From assembly GCA_016235865.1 (NCBI GenBank), contig JACRIK010000003.1:186001-250000 (forward strand): DNA of 64,000 nucleotides, written 5' to 3'. The translations under genes and the position numbers were made by a program. Each line of letters opens with the position of its first letter. Position 1 is the stretch's first letter. The notes under the pieces were generated by a model. The model was given only the letters and a program-made list of their open reading frames with translations, did no database searches and was not told the DNA's origin. Shown here in pieces: positions 1-8,319 of the stretch. The DNA is from Planctomycetota bacterium. Its GTDB lineage: Bacteria; Planctomycetota; MHYJ01; JACQXL01.

Positions 1-996
1 AATACGCCGGTCAGCAATATCCAGGCGCTACTGGATTCATACGCCAAAACCCCTAAACAGAAAGAGCTTAACAAGGTTCTCGCGCAAATAATAAACCTGC
101 CGGAAGACAAGGAACCCTGGGCGCTGTTTGAGGAACTGACCACCCAGAGCACCGATGAAACCGAATACCTCTTGCTCATCCTGAAAGAAGTCAAGGAACC
201 GGTTATACTTAAATGGGTAATATTGTTATCAGGCAAACTCCAGATTCTGGCTGCGGTCAAGCCCTTATTTGAGTTATTGAACGGAAACAATGAGATGTTA
301 AAGCTGGCCGTGCTGGACGCCCTGCGCTATATGAAAGACGTATCCACCGTTCATCTTTTGCGCGCTCAATTAGCCAAGGAAAAGTCGCCTAAAGTCAAGA
401 CCGCGATTATAAACAGCTTGTTTACGTCCGAAGACAAGGAATCACTCTCAATACTGGCGGATTATCTTGACGATACTGATAACGGGGTGCGCAAGGCCAC
501 GACCAATGCCATTGTTACTATTACCCGGAAATGCACGCCGGATGAATTGCGCTCGTATGATTTGCTGGGCCGGCTTAAGGACAAAGTATTATTTACCAGG
601 CAAAAAGAAACCCGGCAGGAGATAATCAATATCTTCGGGCAACTCAAGAGCCCTGAAGCCGTGGAAACCCTGATGTCTTTCCTGACGGATGAGAACGCCG
701 AGATCCGCAGCGAGTCAGCCATGGCGCTGGGCAGCATCGGCGACAAGAAAGCCACGGCCTTCCTGGTAGAACGTCTCCAGAAAGAGGAAGACGAATGGAC
801 CAAGATGCAGCTTATCGGCGCCTTGCAGAAGACCAATGACCAGTTGGCTATCCCGGCGATTATTGAAATGCTCCGCGACGACAAGGAAAAGGTCCGGCTC
901 TGCGCCGCCCGGGCCCTGCGTAACATCACCCCTCATAACTTCGCCGAGGACTATAATAAATGGAAGGAATGGTGGGAGAAGGAACAGAAAAAATAG
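1..996 (+). CDS. HEAT-repeat protein, 5' end missing
   Basis: The reading frame is open from the first base of the window, so this is the C-terminal part of a larger protein. A TTG at 172 is only an internal possible start. The visible residues form a series of roughly 30-residue alpha-helical HEAT/PBS-lyase repeats with the usual pattern of a leucine-rich helix, a short turn with Asp or Asn, and a second helix (for example around RSESAMALGSIGDKKA and RLCAARALRNI). HEAT solenoids are protein-binding scaffolds. The last residues are rich in Trp, Lys and Glu, as in the sibling HEAT lipoprotein at 30685–32952. Function beyond protein binding cannot be inferred. Confidence 0.85.
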   Translation, partial: NTPVSNIQALLDSYAKTPKQKELNKVLAQIINLPEDKEPWALFEELTTQSTDETEYLLLILKEVKEPVILKWVILLSGKLQILAAVKPLFELLNGNNEMLKLAVLDALRYMKDVSTVHLLRAQLAKEKSPKVKTAIINSLFTSEDKESLSILADYLDDTDNGVRKATTNAIVTITRKCTPDELRSYDLLGRLKDKVLFTRQKETRQEIINIFGQLKSPEAVETLMSFLTDENAEIRSESAMALGSIGDKKATAFLVERLQKEEDEWTKMQLIGALQKTNDQLAIPAIIEMLRDDKEKVRLCAARALRNITPHNFAEDYNKWKEWWEKEQKK

Positions 997-1005
997 CTAT
1001 TTTTC

Positions 1006-1033
1006 TTGACCCGGTATATAAATCTGGTATGTT
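1006..1033 (+). promoter_or_regulatory. Possible promoter of small lipoprotein gene
   Basis: TTGACC at 1006–1011 and TATGTT at 1028–1033 are separated by 16 bp, upstream of the lipoprotein gene at 1056. The -10 box matches consensus only partly. Unlike several other promoters here, it leaves room for a leader with a Shine-Dalgarno site. Confidence 0.4.
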
Positions 1034-1055
1034 GCGGACTAAAAGGAGTTCAGCT

Positions 1056-1265
1056 ATGCTAAAAAAAATGTTATTCGTTTTAATCGCCCTGATCGGCTTG
1101 AGCGGTTGTATCGGCTACAATTACAAATGGGAACCGTCCTATACCGACGGCATGGAACACGAGAAATCGCATTTCCGCGCCTGGTGGCAGGATATGGGCA
1201 GTATCCACAAATTCTTTGACAAGCACCTGTTCAATCTGGACGAAGACGACCCGACCAGGTATTAG
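1056..1265 (+). CDS. Small lipoprotein of unknown function
   Basis: A 69-residue protein. It begins with a short Lys-rich stretch and a hydrophobic segment ending in LSGC, a lipobox, so it should be lipid-anchored after signal peptidase II cleavage. I chose the ATG at 1056 rather than the upstream in-frame TTG/ATG codons because AAAAGGAG lies just before it and the signal peptide starts there. The mature part is short and rich in aromatic and acidic residues (YKWEPSYTDGMEHEK). No family recognised. It follows the HEAT gene with its own probable promoter. Confidence 0.65.
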   Translation: MLKKMLFVLIALIGLSGCIGYNYKWEPSYTDGMEHEKSHFRAWWQDMGSIHKFFDKHLFNLDEDDPTRY

Positions 1266-1728
1266 TGTGGTTCGCGGGATAGTCACCGGTTTTATAACTC
1301 ATTTTCTGCAGTGTAGGTCCAATATCAAATTTTCCGTTTTCACCATTCCATCTCTCTTCCATAATGGACTTCAGGAGATTCCAACCAAAGGCAAGGATGG
1401 TTTTATATAAGCCCCATTCTGGTTTTATATAGCCCCAACCACAGAAGGAAGCCGCCCCGGCTTCCCGTCGTGCCAGCCCGAGAGGTCAAAAGACATAGCC
1501 GCATAGTAATCCGAAGATACTCCGAACCAAGAAAGCAAATAGGAGCCAAGAAGTTATCTGATAGGCGGATAGTTGCGGGATGTGCAACCGGAAGATCAAA
1601 GGGGTGGGAGGGCAGGGTAATGGGGGGTAGACCTATTGATTTATAATGAGTTATAGAAACGAAGGTGTGCATTTATGGGGTTTTTAGGGGTATCAAAAAC
1701 AGGTCAAAAAGTGCATATATGCACACCT
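1266..1728. other. Intergenic stretch with inverted repeat
   Basis: No convincing gene is seen. A short direct repeat containing GGTTTTATATA occurs twice near 1400–1435. A perfect 12-bp inverted repeat, GAAGGTGTGCAT at 1661–1672 and its complement at 1719–1730, flanks about 46 bp, with a second palindrome (GTGCATATATGCAC) at 1711–1724. The inverted repeat overlaps the stop codon of the transposase-type HTH gene at 1729 and may be an element end or a terminator-like structure. Confidence 0.4.
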
Positions 1729-2010
1729 TCAGGGTCTCTTCCCTTTTCCGAAACCAGGTCGATTTAGCCATCTAATAAAGCCCTCTAATCCATCTTTTCG
1801 GTAGCGATAGACCCATCGGCGCACCGTGTCAAATGATTTACCCAAACAGTTGGCGATATCTTTAAAGGTTTTCTTCTGGTCAGAGAGCCAGAGTACCTGG
1901 AGTGGTTTACGTTTCTGGTACTTACCGGCTAATAGTAATCGTTTCAACTCCTTGCTTATCTGTTCTCTTTCCTCAGTTGTAAGATGGATGTAAACGTGCG
2001 GATAAGGCAT
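1729..2010 (-). CDS. IS630-type transposase HTH fragment
   Basis: A 93-residue protein consisting of a helix-turn-helix of the type found at the N terminus of IS630/Tc1-like transposases. The region around KTFKDIANCLGKSFDTVRRW is the HTH, followed by the characteristic Arg/Gly linker (DGLEGFIRWLNRPGFGKGKRP region). The DDE catalytic domain that should follow is absent downstream, so this is either a truncated insertion-sequence remnant or the first ORF of a decayed two-ORF element. Alternatively it is a domesticated HTH protein. Confidence 0.55.
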   Translation of the reverse strand: MPYPHVYIHLTTEEREQISKELKRLLLAGKYQKRKPLQVLWLSDQKKTFKDIANCLGKSFDTVRRWVYRYRKDGLEGFIRWLNRPGFGKGKRP

Positions 2011-2029
2011 AAGATTGATAAAGCTCTAA

Positions 2030-2734
2030 TTAATCGTGTTCTGCTCCCTGGATAACCAGCGTGAATTCTCCCTTTATTTTCTTGTTCCCAAGCTGTTTTA
2101 TTACACCTTCAATATCTCCCCTAATTACCTCCTCGTAGAACTTGGTCAACTCACGGGATAGGACAATCTTGCGGTTTCCCAGGGTGTCCTTTAATTCCGA
2201 TAATGTCTTGAAAATACGATAAGGTGACTCATATATGACAATCGTACGGGAGTCCGAGGCGATTTCCTGGAGGCGCTTTCGCCGCTTGGACGGTTTCTTG
2301 GGCAGAAAGCCCTCAAAGATAAATTTATCAGATGGCAATCCGGCCAGCGCCAAGGCCGAAACAAACGCCGAGGCGCCCGGTACAACCTTTACCGGAATGT
2401 CATTGTCAACGCACAGGTTAACCAATTCATAGCCCGGGTCTGAAATCAGCGGAGTACCGGCATTGCTGACCAGCGCAATATTACTGCCGGCCAGAAGCCT
2501 GTCAATTATAACCCTGGCTTGCTTGTTCTTGTTATAACTGCCCCGCTGCCAGGCCGGCTCAAAATATCTGGCCAGCGGCTTTTTAACCTGGTAATGATTC
2601 AGCAGATTTGCGGTAACTCGCGTGTCCTCGCAGGCAATCAGGTCAACCTCTTTAAGAACCCGCAATGCCCTTAAGGTGATATCCTCTAAATTGCCGATAG
2701 GCGTGGATACCAGATAAAGTGTTCCTGTATTCAT
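2030..2734 (-). CDS. rsmI: 16S rRNA (cytidine1402-2'-O)-methyltransferase RsmI
   Basis: A 234-residue tetrapyrrole-methylase-fold enzyme that uses S-adenosylmethionine to 2'-O-methylate C1402 in the decoding centre of 16S rRNA. The N-terminal signature STPIGNLEDITLRAL and the CEDTR and SNAGTPLISDPGYEL motifs of the SAM/substrate pocket are all present. The protein is shorter than the E. coli enzyme (about 286 residues) and lacks most of the small C-terminal extension. It is transcribed leftwards together with rpsT. Confidence 0.93.
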   Translation of the reverse strand: MNTGTLYLVSTPIGNLEDITLRALRVLKEVDLIACEDTRVTANLLNHYQVKKPLARYFEPAWQRGSYNKNKQARVIIDRLLAGSNIALVSNAGTPLISDPGYELVNLCVDNDIPVKVVPGASAFVSALALAGLPSDKFIFEGFLPKKPSKRRKRLQEIASDSRTIVIYESPYRIFKTLSELKDTLGNRKIVLSRELTKFYEEVIRGDIEGVIKQLGNKKIKGEFTLVIQGAEHD

Positions 2735-2756
2735 TGAGAATGAGGGGATTAATTTT

Positions 2757-2826
2757 ACTCCCCCTTAGTAAAGGGGGCAGCGGGGTTGTTACAACCTCTT
2801 TATCCTCCTTTGTTAAAGGGGACTTC
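2757..2826. repeat. Dispersed CCCCCTTT-type hairpins
   Basis: Between rsmI and rpsT lie two imperfect hairpins built from CCCCCTT/AAGGGGG arms, with a GGGGTTGTTACAACCTC segment between them. The same CCCCCTTTG–CAAAGGGGG type occurs at 8274–8292, so it belongs to a dispersed intergenic repeat family. Confidence 0.5.
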
Positions 2827-2845
2827 AGACGGTTAAATAATCACC

Positions 2846-3127
2846 TTATTTCTGTCCGACCTTATTAGCCGCCCTGGTCAGCCGCGATTTAAGCCGGGCT
2901 GCCTTGTTTTTATGGATTACGCCTTTGCTGACGGCCTGGTCAATCAGCTTGTAAGACTCTTTAATCTTGCCTGTTAAATTGTCTTTATCCGTTTTCTTAT
3001 CCGTTGCGGTTAACATCAACCGTAACTTTTTGACATGCGTCTTTATCTGCGACTTAACCGTTTGGTTCCTTATCTTCCTTTTAACGCCCTGCCGGGCCCT
3101 TTTCCGGGCTGATAAACTATGCGCCAT
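2846..3127 (-). CDS. rpsT: 30S ribosomal protein S20
   Basis: A 93-residue, very basic, all-helical protein. The N terminus (MAHSLSARKRARQGVKRKIRN) and the C-terminal region (SKGVIHKNKAARLKSRL) are the classic S20 signatures. S20 binds 16S rRNA and helps assemble the 30S body. An AGGAGG-type ribosome binding site lies just upstream (complement of CCTCCT at 3136–3141). Length is typical for the family. Confidence 0.96.
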   Translation of the reverse strand: MAHSLSARKRARQGVKRKIRNQTVKSQIKTHVKKLRLMLTATDKKTDKDNLTGKIKESYKLIDQAVSKGVIHKNKAARLKSRLTRAANKVGQK

Positions 3128-3144
3128 TATTAATCCTCCTCTTA

Positions 3145-3200
3145 GAGGCTGTTAGCAACGCAGGATCGTTACAGCCTCTTATCCCGACGAACGTCGGGAT
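3145..3200. repeat. Two adjacent short hairpins (GTTAG-type repeat)
   Basis: GAGGCTGT at 3145–3152 pairs with ACAGCCTC at 3171–3178 around a loop starting TAGCAACG. It is followed directly by ATCCCGACG–AA–CGTCGGGAT at 3181–3200, a perfect 9-bp hairpin. The same two-hairpin layout occurs at 60318–60366 upstream of the tolC-like gene. Confidence 0.55.
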
Positions 3201-3224
3201 TTCTTCATCTATTAATCTTTTTAT

Positions 3225-4196
3225 CTATTTCTTAAGCGTCACCCGGGATTTTATTTTCAGGTTCCCGCTGGCAGACGATAATATCTTTTTTTCGTCATGG
3301 GTAACCGACGGCTTGGTTATCGTAAACGGCCCGGCGATTTCCAGTTCCAAGGAAGGATTGTCGCCGCCGGCCACCAGCTTGCAGAAACCGATTAGTTCCA
3401 CGCTTGATTCGGTGTCTTTTGTCTTCTGTTTAATTTTAACGTTAATCAATATCCTGGAGGACAGTGTTTTTCTTGATTTGATTACCTCTTCCAGCACACC
3501 GTTGCCGATAACCACGCATGATTTTTCGTTATAATACTCTTTAAAAATCACCCTGGCTAATTCGTTGCTTTTTATCGGGTAAGACGATCCAATCGCGACC
3601 GCATTTTCGACTCCGGGCAGGCAGGTATAAAACCAATTCAAAGAATTAACATAGGTGTAGTCATCACTGATAATGACGGCTTCCTTAGGCGCTGTCTTTT
3701 CGTATGAGATAATCTGGTAGTTCTTGGACTCCAGTGCCAGTGTCTTGCCCTCAAGCGAGGTGGTCATTGTCTTTTTACCGTCATCAGGCATATTGGACTT
3801 TATAACCGACGATAAATAAGCGCGTTCGGACTTGAAACTGAGCTGGTCGGTCGTAATAAGGGCTATTTTCTCCGTGTATTGCTGGGATATCACCTTGGAA
3901 TAAGGATATGACTGCGGCGTTTCATCAGTCCTTATGACCACGACCCCGTCCCATTTTTGCTCTTCCTCTATCTTTAATTCATCGCCCATCTTGAAAATCG
4001 GCAATACCTGATGGGTCGGTGTAATTATTTCCACCGGTAATGTTTCGGGGTCTGAATTACTGCTTTTTCCCGTGGGAGTCGGAGTAGCGATATCCGCCGG
4101 ATCCTGGTTTATCGGCTTTCCTTGCGCCCAGGATAAAACCGCCCCGAACGCAAACAACAATAACAAAACTACCGCTAACTTATATTCTTTTTTCAT
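3225..4196 (-). CDS. Exported protein of unknown function
   Basis: A secreted protein of about 323 residues. I start it at the ATG at 4196 because a GGAGGTGATT ribosome binding site sits directly before it; the in-frame GTG at 4202 overlaps that site. The N terminus is a signal peptide (hydrophobic core AVVLLLLFAFGAVLSWAQ, probable cleavage after AQG). The mature part is Thr/Ser-rich at first and then predicted mostly beta strand, with paired segments such as ELKIEEEQKW and LELEIAGPFTI. No catalytic motif or family recognised. The lipoprotein gene at 4307 lies upstream on the same strand. Confidence 0.75.
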   Translation of the reverse strand: MKKEYKLAVVLLLLFAFGAVLSWAQGKPINQDPADIATPTPTGKSSNSDPETLPVEIITPTHQVLPIFKMGDELKIEEEQKWDGVVVIRTDETPQSYPYSKVISQQYTEKIALITTDQLSFKSERAYLSSVIKSNMPDDGKKTMTTSLEGKTLALESKNYQIISYEKTAPKEAVIISDDYTYVNSLNWFYTCLPGVENAVAIGSSYPIKSNELARVIFKEYYNEKSCVVIGNGVLEEVIKSRKTLSSRILINVKIKQKTKDTESSVELIGFCKLVAGGDNPSLELEIAGPFTITKPSVTHDEKKILSSASGNLKIKSRVTLKK

Positions 4197-4306
4197 AATC
4201 ACCTCCCTGCTTATTTGCTCCCGGACGGGTCTTCGCGGCGAGCATCCAATCCGTTTTCTCCATTAAAATAAAGAGGCTGCCGCTAATCAAGGCCATCCTC
4301 ATAATC

Positions 4307-4783
4307 TTACCGGCCATCCGACGGAGCAGGCATCTGCGTGCCGCTATCCATGACCCCTGCCGGACCTCTTAAGTAATTAATCTTCCAATCGCCGTCTTCT
4401 TTGCTGAATTCTAAAAGAGCGCTCTCGTCGGTTCCCCAAACTACTAAGGCTGACGCCTTCTTCTCTTCCGGCGCAATATGCTTGAGGACCGCTCCGTTAA
4501 ATAGTTCCAGCCAGGATTTTCTGTTCGCCTCGTATTCACCGGCAAACTCTTCATAGGTCTGGAGCTTTTGGGCGCCCCGGCTCAGATACCGGTCATAAAC
4601 TGTTTTGGCGTCGCCATTCAGCATCAATTTACAGATGCTGTTGAAAGCCACATTAATGGAATTCTGCTCTCTAATAACAGCGCTGCCAAGCACCGGAGTA
4701 CCCTGCTGGACCTCGGATGATACGCATCCGGCCAGGCAGCCCATCGCGCAGACACCTATTAATAAGATAAAACGCTGTAACAT
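4307..4783 (-). CDS. Lipoprotein, possibly NTF2/DUF4878-like
   Basis: A lipoprotein of about 158 residues. The ATG at 4783 is preferred because it begins the signal peptide (MLQRFILLIGVCAMGCLAGC, lipobox LAGC). An upstream GTG at 4810 is in frame but lacks a spaced ribosome binding site. The mature domain has an alpha helix followed by beta strands ending in a LLEFSKEDGDWKINYL-like segment, which resembles the last strands of NTF2-like/DUF4878 lipoproteins. That family assignment is a guess from pattern only. Confidence 0.7.
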   Translation of the reverse strand: MLQRFILLIGVCAMGCLAGCVSSEVQQGTPVLGSAVIREQNSINVAFNSICKLMLNGDAKTVYDRYLSRGAQKLQTYEEFAGEYEANRKSWLELFNGAVLKHIAPEEKKASALVVWGTDESALLEFSKEDGDWKINYLRGPAGVMDSGTQMPAPSDGR

Positions 4784-4926
4784 ATCCGTCTTATTGCCGA
4801 TAACTGCCACTCCCGCATATAAAAGTATTTATAGTCCCGGAACAATTCGCGGCAATCAATATTGACTTATAGCATTTTTTATATGCGGGGTCAATTTATT
4901 TGATGCCTTTCTATAGTAAATTTTTA

Positions 4927-4955
4927 TTAGACAAGTCGTGAAACTTTGGTAAACT
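4927..4955 (+). promoter_or_regulatory. mutL promoter, near-leaderless
   Basis: TTAGAC at 4927–4932 and TAAACT at 4950–4955 with a 17-bp spacer. The ATG of mutL follows at 4964, so transcription would start at or within a few bases of the start codon. The sequence around the -10 box (ACTTTGGTAAACT) closely matches that of the RCC1-gene promoter at 39968–39996. Confidence 0.55.
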
Positions 4956-4963
4956 CCGCCTAT

Positions 4964-6886
4964 ATGAATAGTCCTCCCCAAATCCGGATACGGACCCTGC
5001 CGGCCTGGCTGGTGAACAAGATAGCGGCCGGTGAAGTCATCGAACGCCCGGCAGCCTGCGTCAAGGAACTGATTGAAAACGGACTTGATGCCGGCGCGAC
5101 CGATATCCAGGTTACGGTCAAGGAGGGCGGTAAGAAACTCATCCGGGTGGTGGATAACGGACACGGCATCCTGCCGGCTGACCTGCCCCTGGTCTTCAAA
5201 AGCCATTCCACCAGTAAACTAACCGAGGAAAAAGACCTGTATGATATAAACACCTTTGGATTCCGGGGCGAGGCGCTGGCCAGTATGGCATCCGTGGCCC
5301 AGGTCCGGCTTATTTCCAAAACCGCCGCCCAATCGGATGGCTACGCCATCTCGGTTGATAACGACAAAATAACGTCGCCCCAGCCGGTGGCCGGAGTCAA
5401 CGGCACGACCATTGAGATAGCCAATCTCTTTTACCGGACACCGGCCCGCCGGAAATTCCTCAAGAGCGACGGCGTGGAGCTCTCTCATATCACCGAAACC
5501 GTCACCCGTTTTGCCATCGCCTATCCGGAGATTTCATTCAAACTTGCTAATCTGACGGACAATTTATCAGACAAGGATGCGCCAGCTTCCGCCAGGCAAC
5601 CCCTGATTAACCTTGCCTCTGTTAAAGACGATTCATCGCAGGGCATTCTCCAGCGGCTGGAATTCTTCTACAGCCCCGCTGTCTCCAGTGAACTGCTCTG
5701 GGCCACCGAGGAAAAAGACAATCTCAAACTAAGCGCCTATTTTTCGGTTCCGACCCAGACCAGGCCGAATTCAAAACAGCAGTTCTTTTATCTCAATCGC
5801 CGTTTTATCCGCGACCGCGTCCTGAGCCGGGCCATTTATCAAGCCTACCATAATCTGATTCCCTCAGGCCGGTATCCCTTTGTGGCGCTCTTTATCCGGA
5901 TGCCGACCAGCGCATTTGATGTTAATGTCCATCCGACCAAGATCGAGGTCAGGTTCCGCGATGCCTGGCGGGTCCACGACCGGATTGTCTCGCTTATTCG
6001 GGGCGCGCTGGCCCAAAAGGTATTAAGCGAGCCGGCCGCTATGCCGGAATTATCCCCGAATCAACCCGAGACGCCTGAAAACCAGCGGGTCATGCAGGCG
6101 CTGGTGGATTTCTTTGCCAATCAGGGTAATGCGGCCCAATTTAGCCCCAGCGCTCAGCGGCCGGGTCATTTTACCAGCCATTATTCAGACGGCGCATCGG
6201 CTCCGGCAAATACCGGCGCGCCAGCCGCAGCTCTTGCGCCGGCGCCCGGGGATTTACACCCGAATATCCACCGGCCAACCGGCCGAATCTTTCAGATACA
6301 CAACAGTTATATTATTGAAGAAGTGGCTGACGGCATCCTGATGATAGACCAACACGCCCTGCATGAGCGGATTCTTTACAACCGTTTCAGCCAACAGCTC
6401 GCCTCGTCCGAAATATACCGCCAAAAGTTCCTCATCCCGACCGTGGTTGAAATACCCAAATCTAAGTCAATGATTTTACCCGAGGTCATTCCCTACCTAA
6501 AAAAAGTCGGGATAGAGGCGGAGGAATTCGGTGAAAACACCCTGGCAATCCAATCCGCTCCGTCACTGTTAAATAACGTCAACTTCAACGAATTCATCCT
6601 GGAATTCATAGACGCCTTCGCGGACTTGCCTGCCGAAACCCCTGTTCAGGCAGGTGACTTACCGGCCGGCTCTCAAATAAATGAAACTAACATCAAGCCT
6701 ATCGATAAACTGATAAAAATGATGGCCTGCAAGGCGGCCATCAAGGCCGGCCAGCCGTTAACCCCGGAGGAAATAAAGTCCTTGCTGGCTGATGCCGGTG
6801 AAACGGATTTCGTCACCTGCCCGCATGGCCGGCCGGCGGTTCGTAAAATAACGCTCTCGGAACTGGAGGGATATTTTCAAAGATAA
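4964..6886 (+). CDS. mutL: DNA mismatch repair protein MutL
   Basis: A 640-residue mismatch-repair ATPase that couples MutS to downstream excision. The N-terminal GHKL ATPase has its signature motifs (NKIAAGEVIERPA, ENGLDAGA, DNGHGI, FGFRGEAL). A Pro/Ala-rich linker follows, then the C-terminal dimerisation/endonuclease domain with ACKAAIKAG and CPHGRP. The metal-binding motif normally written DQHA(X)2E(X)4E reads DQHALHERILYN, so the last Glu is replaced by Asn; endonuclease activity could be altered. Start taken at the ATG at 4964 (an upstream TTG is in frame) because of the near-leaderless promoter. The next gene begins immediately after the stop codon. Confidence 0.95.
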   Translation: MNSPPQIRIRTLPAWLVNKIAAGEVIERPAACVKELIENGLDAGATDIQVTVKEGGKKLIRVVDNGHGILPADLPLVFKSHSTSKLTEEKDLYDINTFGFRGEALASMASVAQVRLISKTAAQSDGYAISVDNDKITSPQPVAGVNGTTIEIANLFYRTPARRKFLKSDGVELSHITETVTRFAIAYPEISFKLANLTDNLSDKDAPASARQPLINLASVKDDSSQGILQRLEFFYSPAVSSELLWATEEKDNLKLSAYFSVPTQTRPNSKQQFFYLNRRFIRDRVLSRAIYQAYHNLIPSGRYPFVALFIRMPTSAFDVNVHPTKIEVRFRDAWRVHDRIVSLIRGALAQKVLSEPAAMPELSPNQPETPENQRVMQALVDFFANQGNAAQFSPSAQRPGHFTSHYSDGASAPANTGAPAAALAPAPGDLHPNIHRPTGRIFQIHNSYIIEEVADGILMIDQHALHERILYNRFSQQLASSEIYRQKFLIPTVVEIPKSKSMILPEVIPYLKKVGIEAEEFGENTLAIQSAPSLLNNVNFNEFILEFIDAFADLPAETPVQAGDLPAGSQINETNIKPIDKLIKMMACKAAIKAGQPLTPEEIKSLLADAGETDFVTCPHGRPAVRKITLSELEGYFQR

Positions 6887-8164
6887 ATGATAAACAATGT
6901 AGAAACCATCACGCTCTATCCGGGTTTGCGCCTGCACCTGTTCCAAACCGACGCTTTCAAGACCACGACCATCAAGGCATTTATCCACCTGCCGCTGGAT
7001 AAAAACGCCACGGCAAATGCCCTACTGGTGCGCGTCCTGGCCCGGGGCTGCCGGAAATACCCGACCATGCGGAAAATCAGCTCCTTCCTTGATTCGCTCT
7101 ACGGCGCCATATTCGGAGCCGATATCACCAAAATCGGCGAACGCCATGTCATAGAACTCTATTTCGAATTCATCAGCCGCCGGTTCCTGCCCAAGAATGC
7201 TGATAACACCCGCTACGCCCTTAATTTCCTCCAGCAGATTATCTTCAACCCGCTCCTGCCCAAAGGTTCTTTCCGGCCAGATTACTTCTCCCAGGAACAG
7301 GCCAAACTCAAGGACATGATTAAAAGCGTCTATGACGACAAGATTTCCTATGCCGACGAACGCTGCACCCAGGAAATGTGTCAGGGCGAACCCTATCGCA
7401 TCTATGAATACGGCGAAATCGAACGGGTGGATAAACTCTCGCCAGAAGAAGTCCTGAATCAATACCGCAATACAGTCCTCAGGTCGCCCATAGATATCTT
7501 TATCTGCGGACCAAGCGGGGTTGACCGGATAAAACGGACGGTGTCCGATATCTTCAAGCCGCGACTGGGCAAAACGAAGCTCCAGCCGCCGGTTATTCCC
7601 GAAACCATCATTAATAAAAAAGTGGTCAAGGAACGGCTGGTCCGGGAAGCAGAACAGATTGACCAGGCCAAACTGGTCATGGGCTACCGCACCTATACGT
7701 CCTGGAGCAACAAGGAGATTTTCGGATTGATGATGGCATCCGGCATCCTGGGCGGATTCCCGCATTCCAAACTATTCCGCTATGTCCGGGAAAAGGCCGG
7801 ACTGGCTTACTATGCCGGTTCCCTGCTGGAGAAAAGCAAGGGGCTGATGTTCATCCGGGCCGGTATCAATCACGACAAGTTCGACGACGCCCTGAAGATT
7901 ATCAAGAAACAAGTGGCGGCCATCCAAGCAGGCGATATCACCGATTCGGAAATCAATGACACGCGTTCCGGCATCCTCAACCGGCTCAGGGCGATTGAAG
8001 ACAATGCCTCATCCTTCATAGACTATAGCCTGGAATTGAGCATCAATAACCGGACCGATTCGCTTAAGGAGCTAAAACGGCAATTCCTGGCGGTCAGGAA
8101 AGAAGACGTCGTCCGGGCCGCGCAGAAACTGAAACTGGATACGATCTATTTCCTGACGAAGTAA
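6887..8164 (+). CDS. M16-family peptidase-like protein without zinc motif
   Basis: A 425-residue insulinase/pitrilysin-fold protein resembling the YmfF-type member of the paired YmfF/YmfH M16 proteins. The N-terminal M16 domain and the C-terminal M16C domain (around KLVMGYRTYTSWS and RYVREKAGLAYYAGS) are recognisable. At the place where an active M16 enzyme has HXXEH the sequence reads LLVRVLARGC, so the zinc-binding residues are missing. Such subunits normally work with an active partner, which is not in this window. The start ATG abuts the mutL stop codon, suggesting co-transcription. Confidence 0.85.
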   Translation: MINNVETITLYPGLRLHLFQTDAFKTTTIKAFIHLPLDKNATANALLVRVLARGCRKYPTMRKISSFLDSLYGAIFGADITKIGERHVIELYFEFISRRFLPKNADNTRYALNFLQQIIFNPLLPKGSFRPDYFSQEQAKLKDMIKSVYDDKISYADERCTQEMCQGEPYRIYEYGEIERVDKLSPEEVLNQYRNTVLRSPIDIFICGPSGVDRIKRTVSDIFKPRLGKTKLQPPVIPETIINKKVVKERLVREAEQIDQAKLVMGYRTYTSWSNKEIFGLMMASGILGGFPHSKLFRYVREKAGLAYYAGSLLEKSKGLMFIRAGINHDKFDDALKIIKKQVAAIQAGDITDSEINDTRSGILNRLRAIEDNASSFIDYSLELSINNRTDSLKELKRQFLAVRKEDVVRAAQKLKLDTIYFLTK

Positions 8165-8170
8165 AACAAC

Positions 8171-8210
8171 CACAGATTTCGCTAACGCGGTCTCTGCGGA
8201 GTTCACAGAT
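8171..8210. repeat. 40-bp dispersed repeat, copy 1
   Basis: The 40 bases beginning CACAGATTTCGC and ending GTTCACAGAT recur at 52161–52200 with a single mismatch. The same core (GGTCTCTGCGGAGT) also appears near 55960. It lies downstream of a gene stop here and upstream of a start in the second copy. Confidence 0.75.
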
Positions 8211-8261
8211 AAACACAAATTATATTTACTGTTAGCCAAGAATTATCATAGTGCAAATAAA

Positions 8262-8297
8262 ATCCCCCTATTTCCCCCTTTGCCAAAGGGGGATTTA
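8262..8297. terminator. Hairpin between convergent genes
   Basis: CCCCCTTTG at 8274–8282 pairs perfectly with CAAAGGGGG at 8284–8292, with weaker outer pairing AATCCCCC–GGGGGATT. It sits between the ends of the M16-like gene (+) and the reductase gene (-) and could terminate both transcripts, although the flanking T-runs are short. Confidence 0.5.
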
Positions 8298-8319
8298 TAA
8301 GAACTTTCTGGTAATAATT

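Noticed and set aside
1403-1672. Minus-strand ORF after the transposase fragment as the missing catalytic part
   Set aside because: No DDE motifs or IS630 conserved stretches can be read in it.
7022-7765. Long minus-strand ORF opposite the M16-like gene
   Set aside because: It mirrors the codon pattern of the real gene on the plus strand and has no domain or ribosome binding site.
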